A program made the position numbers and the translations under genes. Shown in pieces: positions 45,718 to 56,842 of a stretch of DNA of 64,000 bases. Location: positions 1,860,001 through 1,924,000 of the forward strand of contig JAGMVK010000004.1 of the NCBI GenBank assembly GCA_020747065.1, in the 5' to 3' direction. Position 1 is the first letter of the stretch. Each line of letters opens with the position of its first letter. This stretch comes from Cadophora sp. MPI-SDFR-AT-0126 (lineage: Eukaryota > Ascomycota > Leotiomycetes > Helotiales > Ploettnerulaceae). Under the pieces are notes generated by a model that worked only from the letters and a program-made list of their open reading frames with translations, had not been told where the DNA came from and did not search any database.

Positions 45718-48006
45718 CTACGTCTTCTGACGTTTCTTCTTGGTAGGTTTCCTGTTGCCTATACTCGCGACAACAGTATCATCTAACAGCTCCCCCTGCA
45801 ATTGTTCTTCCGCGGCTTCCGCGTCTGCCTCGTCATCCTCGTCGGAATCAACCTCAGCCTCGCTATCCTCATCTTCAGAGTCTAGACCAAAAGCCTGATC
45901 AACTTCACCGACGACATCGAGGTCAACTCCGCCATCATCACTACCGAAGCCCTCGAACTCGTCGTCGTCGTCATCGTCTTCGGCATTCAGAGCTGAAGAA
46001 TCCATGTCTGCCACAGATGTATTTGCAACGGATGTATCTACAACGGATTCATCATCACGTTTTCGCTTCTTGCCCATCTCTCCGAGTCTGCCAGCACGAC
46101 CTTCGACACCCTTCTCCGTCTCGGACCCCTCTAGCAGAGGAGGAGGTGTGAACCAAGGGATCTTCCCCCTCAGGAAGTCATTTAAGACCATCTTCGCAAC
46201 ACCGTCGACGTCCGGCTCACCGCCATGTAACAACCTGCCGCCCTTCCTCGCCAGTAACTCCAAGAATTCAATGTGACCGTTGTATCCTTTCAGTTGATAT
46301 GTTCGCTCGATATGTTGTGGCTTTGTCTTGCTCAAGACTGCCGGGATATACTGCTCCGGGTTCTCGACGTTCTCAACTCTGACTACACCACGTAGCAAGA
46401 TATCCTGTGGGGTGTCTGTGCTACTTGGTGGGACGACACCAGGACAGTCGATAAGATAGATTCTCTTCATCAGTGTTATGTATTGCCAAATCTTGGTCTC
46501 ACCTGGAATTGGTGCGACTGTGCAGACTTTCTTTTTGCGGAGGGTGTTGATGATAGATGACTTTCCGGTGTTGGGGTAACCGATGAAGCCCACGGAAATT
46601 TGTTTGCGGTCTGAGTGGAGGGAGGAGAATTGGCGGAGAAGTTGGATTAGGGAGCCTTTTCCGAAGGAATTGGTTATGGATGCGTGGAAAGCGAGAGTGG
46701 GATAATCTTTCGAGAGGTACCTAACCCATGCGGCCTGAGAACGTTAGAATTGTAACAGCGAAAAAAATTCTGTGACTCTGTGATATGTGATGTATGAATC
46801 ATTACTAAGAAAACCACCACAAGCCACTAATGAAAGCGGAAGTGGCCTTCAACTCAAACGAAACAGAACCAGACTCTTTACGACAGACTCTCCAAGACGG
46901 TGAGCTGTCTACTCAAGACCCGAAGGCCAAGAGCGGCGAGAATGGAGTCAATCTACCAAAGTTGTAACAGACAGTCTTCCATTGCGAAGAGCACACGAAA
47001 TGCAGAAGGCGCCTTGACTTAACGATGGAACTGAGTATGGGGAAAATGAGAGAAAGTTAACTTACAGCTACACCGGTGGGAACCAAATCGCACTTGTTCA
47101 GTACGAATATCAAGTGCTTATGTGGTGCCTCATCTTTGATGTACTTCTCCACACTCCGACATCGGGTACCCAAAGGATCCCTAGCATCGAGAACATGAAT
47201 GACAACGTCTGAAGAGTCAATGACTTTGTACAGTTCGTTCCATATCCGCTTGCTCTGGCCTTTGTTGAAGATAGCTTCCCTCGCACTGGTGATGTATCCG
47301 TGGTCCGGAACCGCAGCCTCTCCGACTGCCTCGGTATCTGCTCTTGAGTTCCCACTCAACAGCTGGGCCTGCTCGAGACGATCGAGGTAGGTATCATGGC
47401 TTTGCACACTCTGTTCGGCGAGATCTTCTAACGAGCTCACTCCAATCTTGACTCTCTTCCTTTGCGCATGAGGACCAAAGACATCTCCAAAAGGAGAGGC
47501 TTCCACCGTCATTTTCGCTTGGTGCTGCTTTAATCCATTCTTGCCTTCACCATCTCTGATCAGGCTCATGGGCAGTTTATTTGATTTGAGGAGAACGGAG
47601 TATGGATCTGAAGCTCGCTCGGCCATTGCTTCTCGGAAAGAATTGAGGGCATCTTGACCAATGACTCGAGAATTGGTAAACCATTTCCGGTTGGGTTCGA
47701 TTCTTGCGACGGGGACTTGCTTGCTTTGAAATTGTGCAGATTGTGTAAGCTCTCCAGCAGCATTATGTCGACCAGATCCAGTGTCCTTGAACATCTTAAG
47801 CGTCTTGGCCTGCTTGCCTGTCCTGTGTACGAGACATTGTTAGCTACTGCGCAGATTGAAGCTTGACCAAAGCTGCCAGTCGTCCATGCTGCACAGAATT
47901 TTGCGTACCTGTAAAAATTCTCTCCCTTGACCTTGACGTTCGCCATCCCGTCACTACTCTTCCCCTCACGCACCTTGCGCGAGGCTTCTTTCTTCGCCCG
48001 ACCCAT
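45718..48006 (-). CDS. NOG2: Nucleolar GTPase NOG2, 60S ribosome assembly
   Basis: Exons 48006-47909, 47822-47066 and 46734-45718 join in frame to 623 residues. It is a circularly permuted GTPase of the YlqF/YawG type: G4 NKCD at about 276-279 precedes G1 GYPNTGKSS at about 337-345 and G3 DCPG at about 380-383. The basic N-terminus ([20 protein letters not shown]) and the NGP1NT-type region with [16 protein letters not shown] identify Nog2/Nug2 rather than Nug1 or Lsg1. The C-terminus is long, acidic and Asp/Glu-rich and then ends in [10 protein letters not shown]. The yeast protein acts on pre-60S particles in the nucleolus and nucleoplasm before export, and marks a checkpoint that releases for Nmd3 binding. 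The start lies 226 bases from the divergent mS26 gene, so the two ribosome-related genes may share a promoter. Confidence 0.95.
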
Positions 48007-48232
48007 GATTGTAGTTGCGGTGGTTATTGAGTCTAAAGAGAAAGAAAAGGCGGGCGAAGATTTTCTGGAAATTCAAAAAAAGTCTCGAGATTACGCTAAC
48101 TTTATCGGCAAAATGTGACTGGTGGTGTGGCTGTGGAGCCAAACCACGCTAAATTTCCTCCAGGAGTCGAACCAGAAAAGTAACGACAGCTTCAAGTCAT
48201 TTGCGCAAAGGACCTGCACAGGTCAATTAACC
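48007..48232. promoter_or_regulatory. Compact bidirectional promoter of NOG2 and mS26
   Basis: Only 226 bases separate the two divergent start codons, one for cytosolic ribosome assembly and one for the mitochondrial ribosome. No canonical TATA box was seen in either direction, as expected for constitutive genes. Confidence 0.5.
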
Positions 48233-49132
48233 ATGCCTCCTCCATTATCAAGGACCTCAATGAACTCATTGAGTCGGTGCAGGTGTCCACCGAATTCGAT
48301 TCCACTCCGATCTTTCTCAACAACACCATCTCTCGCATCGATCGGACCAGAAAACCCCAAGTTCATCGAGATCCCAGTACCACCTCAACACCAGGCGCTT
48401 TTGAAAATCGATGTTAAAGGAACTCTTCCTCCTCCTCGAAACATTTTTCCTGCTCGATCCGGCGACAAGACCTCTCCAGAGTACTTAGCAGCAGTGACTC
48501 CCGAGCCATTATCCCAAACGGCTCCTCAGAACGAATTTGTAGCATGGAAACGCCGAATGGCAGAGAATAGACGGACGAATTTGAGGGAAGGCCTGGTGGA
48601 ATTGCATAAGAGGAAGACGCTTCAAGACAAGATGGTGGCAGCGCGAAGCAAGAGCAGGAGCATGGCCCGAGAAAAGGCACTGCATGCTCCTCAACGCGAA
48701 GACGAGCGTCTCACCAATCCGACCATTACCCAGATGAATCGAACTCTGCAATCAGGGCCAGTACCGGATCCGGATCGCGAGGCTCGAGTGGCAGAAAAGA
48801 AGGCAAGGGTTGAGGCCATCGCATTGGCCAAGGAGGAGCAGCGAAGGGACGCTCTTCACACACTATACATGAATGCGAGGAGTTTCATTACTACTGAGGA
48901 GGAACTGGATGCAGAGATTGAGAAGATATTTGTCGAAGATCCCCATGCTTCTGGCAATCTGAACGACAATATCTGGTCCGTCAAGGGAGCTCCTCCAAGT
49001 GTTTTGACAATGTTGTCAGCGGTAAACAATACCCAGAAGAAAGCCATAGACTTCCACAGAGGTCCTGCTGCACTCACAGGACGGAGGATGAAGAAGATTG
49101 CAGAAGAATTGACTGGAGGAACGATGGACTAG
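48233..49132 (+). CDS. Mitochondrial small-subunit ribosomal protein mS26 (Pet123-like)
   Basis: This intronless gene encodes 299 residues. I chose the ATG at 48233 because a typical mitochondrial presequence follows (MPPPLSRTSMNSLSRCRCPP, then RSFSTTPSLAS); the frame is open upstream to 48122 but that part does not look like protein. The conserved block begins KIDVKGTLPPPRNIFPARSG and continues with a long charged helical region rich in Arg, Lys and Glu, as in the fungal mS26/Pet123 family. In yeast Pet123 is required for mitochondrial translation. The protein should act in the matrix as part of the 37S subunit. It is divergent from NOG2. Confidence 0.82.
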   Translation: MPPPLSRTSMNSLSRCRCPPNSIPLRSFSTTPSLASIGPENPKFIEIPVPPQHQALLKIDVKGTLPPPRNIFPARSGDKTSPEYLAAVTPEPLSQTAPQNEFVAWKRRMAENRRTNLREGLVELHKRKTLQDKMVAARSKSRSMAREKALHAPQREDERLTNPTITQMNRTLQSGPVPDPDREARVAEKKARVEAIALAKEEQRRDALHTLYMNARSFITTEEELDAEIEKIFVEDPHASGNLNDNIWSVKGAPPSVLTMLSAVNNTQKKAIDFHRGPAALTGRRMKKIAEELTGGTMD

Positions 49133-50043
49133 GAAGATGGGCCTTGTATATTAAGGGGTGTAATGCTCCAATGTCTGAATACTCGAAATTGATGCTGTGG
49201 CTACAAAACCTGTTCCTCTCTACCTCCTACGCATATGCTGCTTCGGGATGCTAAATGGTAACACTCGGCACTGATTGAAACTGTGTGGTCGATTTCAATT
49301 CAACAGTTCGATCCTGGTTAACTTCTCTTGCCGTTGAGCTCATATTGCCAATGGAAGCTTGCATTAGGAAATTCACCAGTGAAAGAGATGACGGTTGACA
49401 CCAATGTGATCATCGATGGCGGTTTTAGCAGCTCGATTTGAACTATATATATTGGCAGGATCCATCTTCATAAAGATACAGTCGGGCTCTTTCAGTATTC
49501 GCCGCTGTTGCTACTCGACTCTTCGCATTCTGTGGTTGGATGCCAGGAGGAACGACGCCATTCCCCCCGCTTGTTAATTTCAAATTCATGCCATGGACGA
49601 GGACGAGGACTATCCCTGAGCTATTCGTAATAAGTATCTTGGAAGATCCACTCTTTAAATCCATCATCGACTTGCCGTATCCTGCTCCGGATGAAGTTGG
49701 TTGTACAAGCTACCATCACTTGCTATACTAAGACACATGTCTCCACCACACCACCAGATCTTACCTGAGGAAGCAACTCGTCGGTGAGACGGACATTTCA
49801 GAAAGGAAACTGGGAAGAGACCAAAGTCAGTAGATAAGATGTCCTCGAGAAGGATTTATGCATGGCAGCCTGTACTGAGAATAAAGTATTGTTCGTTTCG
49901 AAGTTATGGTATATCTTTAGAGTTCGTACTTCATATTCACAACTGTTTTGAGAACAATGGTTCAATGCATCGTTGACTTTGCAGTTCGATTGGTTAAAAT
50001 ATCACGGGTCCTATCAATAAGCTCATGCAGCCCACTATCTCCA
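49133..50043. other. Intergenic region between convergent genes
   Basis: A 0.9 kb gap with short frames only. I checked for tRNA-like A and B boxes and saw none that fold convincingly. Confidence 0.45.
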
Positions 50044-51076
50044 CTAGTAACCTCCCTCTGATTTTTGCAAGCTTTCTGAAGCATACTCCTTCAACCTCAA
50101 ATGTGTCCTTCCAGTCCCCCCTGGATATTCCATGCCATTTTCATGACACCATTCTCTGACATATACTAGGAAATCTCCTAATGATCAGTCAGCCAAACTT
50201 CACAGACTCTATTCTGATCAGCACCCTACCTTCCAAAAGCAACGCTTCCAACGCAGCCTTTCCCCTCTCATCCCCAGATTTACCAGCTTTATACCCGATC
50301 AAGAAGCGCATTATAGGATTGAGAACGGTTTGTTCGATATTCAAGACATGGTCTTCTGACTTGCTCTGCTGGTATAATTTCATCAGAGCTTCAACACCTT
50401 GTGAAGCAGCCTCGCAGTACTCGTCGTATACTTGACAAATGTTGTTCCACCATTGCTGACATCTCGCAAGAGAGATATCGGACATGTCGAAGTTGAGCCT
50501 ATTGGCGTGAAACCAATCCCAGTTGACTTCCAAGACCAAGCGGCTCAAGGCGAGGAAAAGCTGGCCGTCAGTTAATCGAATCGGCCCAGGGCTTATCGCC
50601 TCATGTTTCTTCGTCGTAACTGATAGAGATGGGTTCGTGGCTTCATAAGGTGAAGTGTTGGTCGAAATACGGTTATTGGCTGCAGATTTGGCCCTTGGAG
50701 TGGATGGTGGCATCGGGAGATCCGGAACAATAGTCGGTCGAGAAAATGCAGCAGTCAAATCTATCGCACTCTTGTGTGCGGCACCTGCATTTAGTCTCCT
50801 AGAGAGTAACCAGTTTCTTAATTCCACAGGCTCGTGTACTGTGTTTCCAACGTCCTCTTCCTCTTCAGCTGCCTTCCACATAGCTCTCTGCTGTTGATTC
50901 CGCGTGAGTGCCCCAAAATAATTTGGAATCGACGTGACATATTGTGCCCGAGAATCAAGCCACTCCTTCAAAGAGATGTCTGCCGAGTCGCTGAGTGTGG
51001 ATGCCTTCTCGGACTTTGCTCTTTGTCTTTCCTCCCGGTCGTGGTTCCAATTTTCTGATGCCCATGCAAATGTCAT
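50044..51076 (-). CDS. Conserved-looking hypothetical protein, 326 residues
   Basis: Exon 1 (51076-50230) and a short exon 2 (50177-50044) join through a GT-AG intron in phase 1. The second exon replaces an otherwise chance ending by DFLVYVREWCHENGMEYPG and a Lys/Glu-rich tail. The protein is soluble and mainly helical: a charged N-terminal region (ENWNHDREERQRAKSEKA), a Ser/Pro/Thr-rich linker near 110-160, and a helical C-terminal half with LTDGQLFLALSRLVLEVNWDW and QWWNNICQVYDEYC. There is no signal peptide or membrane helix. I do not recognise the family. The coherent splice and amino-acid use make it a real gene. Confidence 0.65.
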
Positions 51077-53798
51077 TTTTGTTGCAACCTAGCGAGTGTG
51101 TTGTAATCGATCGAGAGTATCTACGTTGAGTTCTGGTATGCGATAGAACCTCTTCTAAAGGACGAAGAAGGCGTACGATTTTATAGACTCCGAGGGGAGG
51201 CGGCCATGCTGTGATTGCCGGCGCTGAGAGTGATCCACTCATCGCACGGCAGGAAAAATGTCATTCGAAGGTTCAGAGTTCGATCTGGACTGTGAATACC
51301 TCGTAACAATCATTCATATTTCGAACTTCGAGTTGAGCTGAGTACATGTCATTAGCTGACGTTGAAATCATCTCGAGCATCTCCAATCTCATCACCATTC
51401 ATGAAAATACCCCACAGTCTCTTTACGTGGAGAATCCTTCCGTCCCTTAGCGGTCCTCTTCGGTTCTATGAGCCGTTAGTGCGGAAGTAATATATCAGAC
51501 AGCCCAAAGATGCCGACCCTCGAAGGCCGATTGCGAAATCTTCCAATTCCAGTAAACGGTTTGATCTTTAGTCATATTTCATGCATCCTACCCGAGCTGT
51601 TAATGGCATCCGATTAGTCAAAGACTAGACTCTTGATTACAGACAGAACTCTTGGGATATACTCAAACTCGTAAATGATGCTGTCTCATGGTGTGAAGTC
51701 TGTGTAGGTGTGGAATTTGATGTGCTTATGGTTGGTCATTCATCCAAAAGTACGCCAACAAGCTAGGTGAATGTCATGGAGAGGAGAGAGTACATGTCAG
51801 CATATCCATGGACTTTGGAAGTATCACTCCTCAAGCTAATATTGTACTATTTGATGGTTTAGAAGAATTGGAGACAAGACTGGAGAAGGGATGAAAGGGA
51901 TGGGCGGTGGAGGCGGTGTGGCGTGGCCCTTGAGTCAACAAAATACGGGTTCGGCGGCAAATATTGCATCGCCAGCAGGAGATGTGATACACGTTTGAGC
52001 TAAAACGCGTGAAAGTCGAAGGTGAAATGAATGTGAAAGGAATGTGAGATGGTCTGTGACATTCCTCTTTGTTACCACCCGTATTTCACACAGCCCTGAG
52101 CACCTTCAAAGGTGGGATCTTTCAGAACCGCGCGCGCTTCGCCAAAACGCCTCCCGCATTGTCTCAGCCTTGTCAACCAAAATAGCAAATTTTATGCAAC
52201 ACAATCCGGTTTGTCCGGTCAGGGTTGATGTTCTCCTGAGCATTAACACGGGTATTGACACGCACCGGTTTAACCGGATCTTTCCCACCTGCCTGCTTGG
52301 TTTGAAGCAATTGCGACTGCCTCTCCGGAGGTTCAGTTAACGCATATGGGTTCAGGTTACAGTCCTGGGTTTAGGTAACTTGGTTGTGCCCCTGAAGTCG
52401 GACCTTCACATAAAGCCCTTACGCGTCGTCAATAAGTCGTAAGGAAACCTCATGTGACGCGCGAGAATGACGGGGATGTTTTTTGGTGTTTTTTTGAAGG
52501 GTGGTTTGTTTGTTGTGATTAGCCGAGTGTTTATGGGACGCGTTAAGCGAGAGTTGCTGCGCTGGTTGGTTCACCCCCAACTCACAATTACTATCTTGCC
52601 TGATCTGTTTGAGTAGCAAATTATAACTTTACTTTAAATAGAGCTCGATTTCTTCTGCAGTCTCCTACCACATTCAGCTTCAACTGGGTAAACAGTCCCA
52701 AGATGGATGTTGAACCTTTTCTCTTTTCTTTTTTCCAACTTGGCTCACCTTTGTCCTCTTCCGAGCTCAAGTCATATATATGCAAAGAAAGCGTGGGATC
52801 GGCTGCACCTCCACCATCCTTCTAAAAAGACTGGAAGACAGAGTCGGAAAAAGCTTTCCGTCTCTTACAATGTTGAACCTCTCCCACATCAAGAGTCCAG
52901 CAATGCCCAAATAGTCACTGGTAGATTGCAATGTTCTCAACTAAAGTAAAGACTTCAGAATCGTCTTGACGGTAACGAAAAGATAGTGAAAGCCCATAGA
53001 ACTATAACCTTGCTCTGTCCATGGTAGTAGATGAAGAAAAGGGCAACGGCAAGGAGAACGAGAACGAGAACGAGGGAGAGAATGATGGTAGTGATCTTCT
53101 CTCCTTTCTAAGCGTTTCAGTCCAGCGTCGAGGTTCGAACAGAATCTCTACCATTCCGTCGAAGAAACGTAAGGAAAGCTACAGTCCGATTTATAATTTC
53201 TCTATGACGAAGACGCAAAGCAGCAGCAAGGCCCGTCCTCCCGCCCGAGGCCTTATTCTTGGAGCCCATGCTCTGCTCGCAGTATCTGCTCCTCGAAGTT
53301 CAGGGCATCATGATCAGTATTGATTAGTATCTATATGATTTTGCCTCTCCAAAATTAGTGGAACTCGCCAGACCGTTCTGCTACTCACTCAAGTCTCTCG
53401 CTCACTTACACTTTTGAAGATGCCCTTTTCGACTATGAGTAAACTGCCTCGGATCATTCCATTTCTTTGACACGTGCAAGGATTTTTGCATACATCTATG
53501 TACATACATTCTCCCACGTAAGCCAGAACGCCCAAGTAAACCAGCGCCACGCTCCCTTGCATTCGCTTCGACGCTGAGAATAGCCAGAATTGAGACCAAA
53601 AAATGAAGCAGAGAACAAGTACGAGTATACAATTCCTCTCTCCTCCATATATTCCTCTCTCCGTTCTTGAGGTTCTGTTCCTGTATATCCAACATAACAA
53701 CGGCATAGATCATTATTCATATCCTCGTCTCCCAAACCTCCATATATCCATCCATCCATTCCAATCGCATTACACCATTGCCCTCCGGTCAATCAAGA
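51077..53798. other. 2.7 kb intergenic region
   Basis: No gene is confidently supported. A plus-strand frame at 53021-53323 starts with a Lys/Glu/Asn repeat and may be a chance product of low-complexity DNA. A pair of CCGG-flanked elements lies at 52206-52218 and 52265-52277, listed separately. The right end near 53400-53798 is the 3' flank of the mucin-like membrane protein gene. Confidence 0.4.
52206..52277. repeat. Paired CCGG elements, one near-perfect palindrome
   Basis: CCGGTTTGTCCGG at 52206-52218 and CCGGTTTAACCGG at 52265-52277 lie 46 bases apart. The second is a 13-base palindrome around its central base, and the first is a degenerate version. CGG/CCG half-sites separated by a few bases are the usual targets of Zn2Cys6 regulators, so these may be operator-like sites, but no gene starts within several hundred bases. 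Confidence 0.45.
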
Positions 53799-55583
53799 TC
53801 ACTCTCCTCTCGCAGGCGACCGCTCGTTATCACTCTGCCTCCCCGTCCTGGGACTTCCAGGATCAACTTGTATAGATGGCAACCCCGCCAGCCTCAGACT
53901 CGGTAACTGTGGCACACCTCCAACGCCTCTACTTGCCCTCCTCTCATTCGGCGGCCGACTCGTAGATAGAGAACTCGAGCTACTCGTCCGACTGTCCCTC
54001 AATTGATCCGTCCTACTCTCCCTCCTTGAGCCTCTACTATCCACAGATATCGCTACGGAGGAAGGTCTGAGTTCTGGAGAGAGCGGAGAGACGGGCGTAC
54101 TGGAAGTTGTATTTGTAGGAGGCAGGGAGGATTCGATTGTCGGATGCTGTTCACCGCGTGCGAGAACGGGAGAGGTGTAATCTGGCGGTGGTTCGCGGTG
54201 GGGAGGTTCGTCGTGCGGGGTATCGAGGGAGATATTTTCGTATCCAGGAGGACTGTTCGGCGGTACGTCTTCGTGCTCGATCATCTCTGGACTACTGCCT
54301 GCTCTGCCTTCGTTCGATGTCGAAGGACGGCGTTCGGTTTGCTGGCTTCCTCTTCTTGGGCTGTCCACGTTCGAAGTTGCTCGAGAGCGAGTGAGTCCTG
54401 GGGAGGGAAGATCAGAGTTTTGCGTATCGATGCTCAGTATGGATGAGGTGCTGCGATCGCGACGGTGGTAGCGAGAACTGGCTGCTATGCTTGCTGCGTC
54501 TCCCAAGAGGCCTTGTCTCTCGCTATCCTGACTATTGGCTCGCAGTCTTGTTCCATCGTGTCTTGCCACACCCAAATCGCCGTATGATACCGAAGACACG
54601 GCTCTCTGCCGCTCTTTCTTGATCCGTTCGTGCTCTGCTCGTAATTCCTCGACTGTTTGCCCAGCACTCGCACCACTTGCAGCTCTAGCCCTCGCAGCAA
54701 TTTCTCGTAACGCAACATAATCGCCTCTTTCTCTTGCTTCTCGTCTTAACCTCCTCCGTTCTTCCCGTTCTTCGTTCTCTCTCCGTCGGGCCAGGCGGAC
54801 CTGGTATAAGGCCTCCATCTCTTCCTCCCGCCGCGCTTCCTCATCGTCTTGTGTCTCCGGGAATTCAATTACCACATCAATTCCCCCTCTATCTCCTTCT
54901 CTACCTAGGACTTGTTCATTGCCCAAAGCGTTCGGCCGGTAAGCAGGTAACGTCATCACGGATCTCACGGAAGTATTCCTGTCCACACCGGCCGTAGCAT
55001 TTGCGACCGCATTCGCATCGAACGAGCTGGGTGGATTCGATGTTCGATTCGAAGCTCTATTATTGCGTGTAGACACCGGTTCGAGGGACTCGTTGGCATT
55101 CGGCAATTTATGTTGCATCGGACTCGGATTCCATTTCTGCCATGCCTTTTTTAAGAATGGTGTAGGGATGTATTTCGGATTCTTGTGTTGTATTCGAGTA
55201 CGGCGAATGAAGTAAAATCCGAGAATGAGGGCTAGAACTCCAATTATAGCTGCAATTATTGGCTGTGAATATGTTAACAGCGATCCAGACTGTGCAAGGC
55301 CATAGACTTACGATCATTAAAGGAGTATTGCTTCCCGAATCCGAGGTCTGGGTCGGGGTTGGAGAAGCACTGGACGTCCTGGATGTCGTCGAAGAAGCAG
55401 TCGCAGAAGCGCCCGGACTCGAAGTCCTCGTCAGACTTGCACTGGTGATAGATAGAACCACACTGCTGGCACCAGTATTGCCTCCCGGTCCTCCCTCTCC
55501 TGTTCCTCCTCCAACCTCTCCCTGACGATTCTCCAGCCCATAAAGATGCATGGTTGCGCCGGTCCACACGAATGTCCCAATGG
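53799..55583 (-). CDS. Mucin-like single-pass membrane protein, 5' end unresolved
   Basis: Two exons are clear: 55583-55312 and 55262-53799. The N-terminal part present (IGTFVWTGATMHLYGLENRQ) leads into a Gly-rich and then Ser/Thr-rich segment (SASLTRTSSPGASATASST) that should be extracellular and O-glycosylated. The transmembrane helix, PIIAAIIGVLALILGFYFI, starts exactly at the second exon and is followed by basic RRTRIQHK. About 460 cytoplasmic residues come next, with an Arg/Glu-rich coiled-coil region (RREEEMEALYQVRLARRREN) and long Ser/Pro-rich disordered parts. A first exon with the signal peptide must lie upstream, but I found no join that keeps frame. The layout resembles fungal wall sensors, though the family is not recognised. 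Confidence 0.65.
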
Positions 55584-56842
55584 CTGGTAATAATTATACA
55601 AGCGATGGAAAGAAGGTCTCTGCGGATGAAGAGACACACCTCATGTCCGTCGTAGGCTGATGGTCGGTAGACAGACCTTTCCTTTCCTTTCGTAGCTGCT
55701 GACGCGCTGCCTCGACCAAGACGAGGCAGGGCAGGATGGATAATTCGGCTGCGGCTGGGCTCTGGCGATTGGCGCTTACAGGCTCGTCAGCATGTCGGGA
55801 TCGTATGGCCAAGTGAGATAATCCGGGTAATGATATACAAATATGCCGATGGACTGGAATACAAGTGTCTACAAATGTGCCGCTCGAGTATTGAGAAAGA
55901 AGAAATTCAGCTGGCGGTTCCCTTCTTTCTTTGTTGCCCTGGTCGTAGTCTGGTGTTGTCTGCCTTGAATCTCTCCCGCCTCAGTCCAGTACACTGAAGA
56001 GCGAACAGTCAACAGCCGTACCGAAGCCTCCAATGATCGTCTTCAAATATGACATTTTATGGATCATCGGCCTCTTCAACCAGTTAAACAGCTGGTCCAA
56101 TCTGTATCCCTGCTATTTTTGGGACATCATATCGTGGCTGGAGCTTCATCGTGGCTGGGGAGGGATACAAGGCTTCCAATAATATCGCAGTCTACATAAG
56201 CGAGGGATCTTTGTATCCACTGCAGAAATTGCGCCTTGTTTTGATCAACATGAACATCAAATTTCCGTCTGAATTTCAACAGGAGTATTTTGACTTTTGA
56301 GAAGGTAGCCAGGAACGATCCTAAAAATTGGGTTCGGAGCTGAGGCTGAAGGGCTGTAAGCTGCACCACTGATGCACCATCATCTAACCGAGATTACAAC
56401 CTAGGACCCCCTCTGCCTCCTGTTTTACTTCAAACTCTTGCCTCTTCTCGTTCAACATTTCATCCCAGTTATCACGAATCCTCTCATTTCGTAACCCGGG
56501 CAGTTGTCCTACGGGAGCGGCTCTGGGCAATTGAAACTCTCGAGATGTCTATTCCAAGGTTGACTGGTCCCCAATCCGGAGGATTTCTGACCTGCATCAT
56601 TCCCACTTCCGTTCCTGCATTCAATTATCGTTACATTCATATCTTTGCTGAAGTCTCAGCCTTGTTTGTCTCTTTTCTTGGCAATGATTCTCACGTCTGG
56701 TTTGGACCACTCAGTCAAGCATGGGGACCATGACGCCATGCGGTCTGTGTTCATAACCAAGAAAAACCAGTAGAGAGAGGTTTCTCGATGTTTTACGAAA
56801 GCTATTTGGATAGGCTAACCTCTAAATTTTGACGGCGCACAA
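55584..56842. other. Intergenic region holding the missing 5' exon
   Basis: Should contain the signal-peptide exon and promoter of the membrane protein gene. A candidate frame at 55594-55812 on the minus strand did not join in phase. The rest shows no gene. Confidence 0.35.

Noticed and set aside
53021..53323. Plus-strand frame of 100 codons beginning with a Lys/Glu/Asn repeat
   Set aside because: Low-complexity GAGAACGAG repeats explain the open frame; no domain, splice partner or clear promoter.
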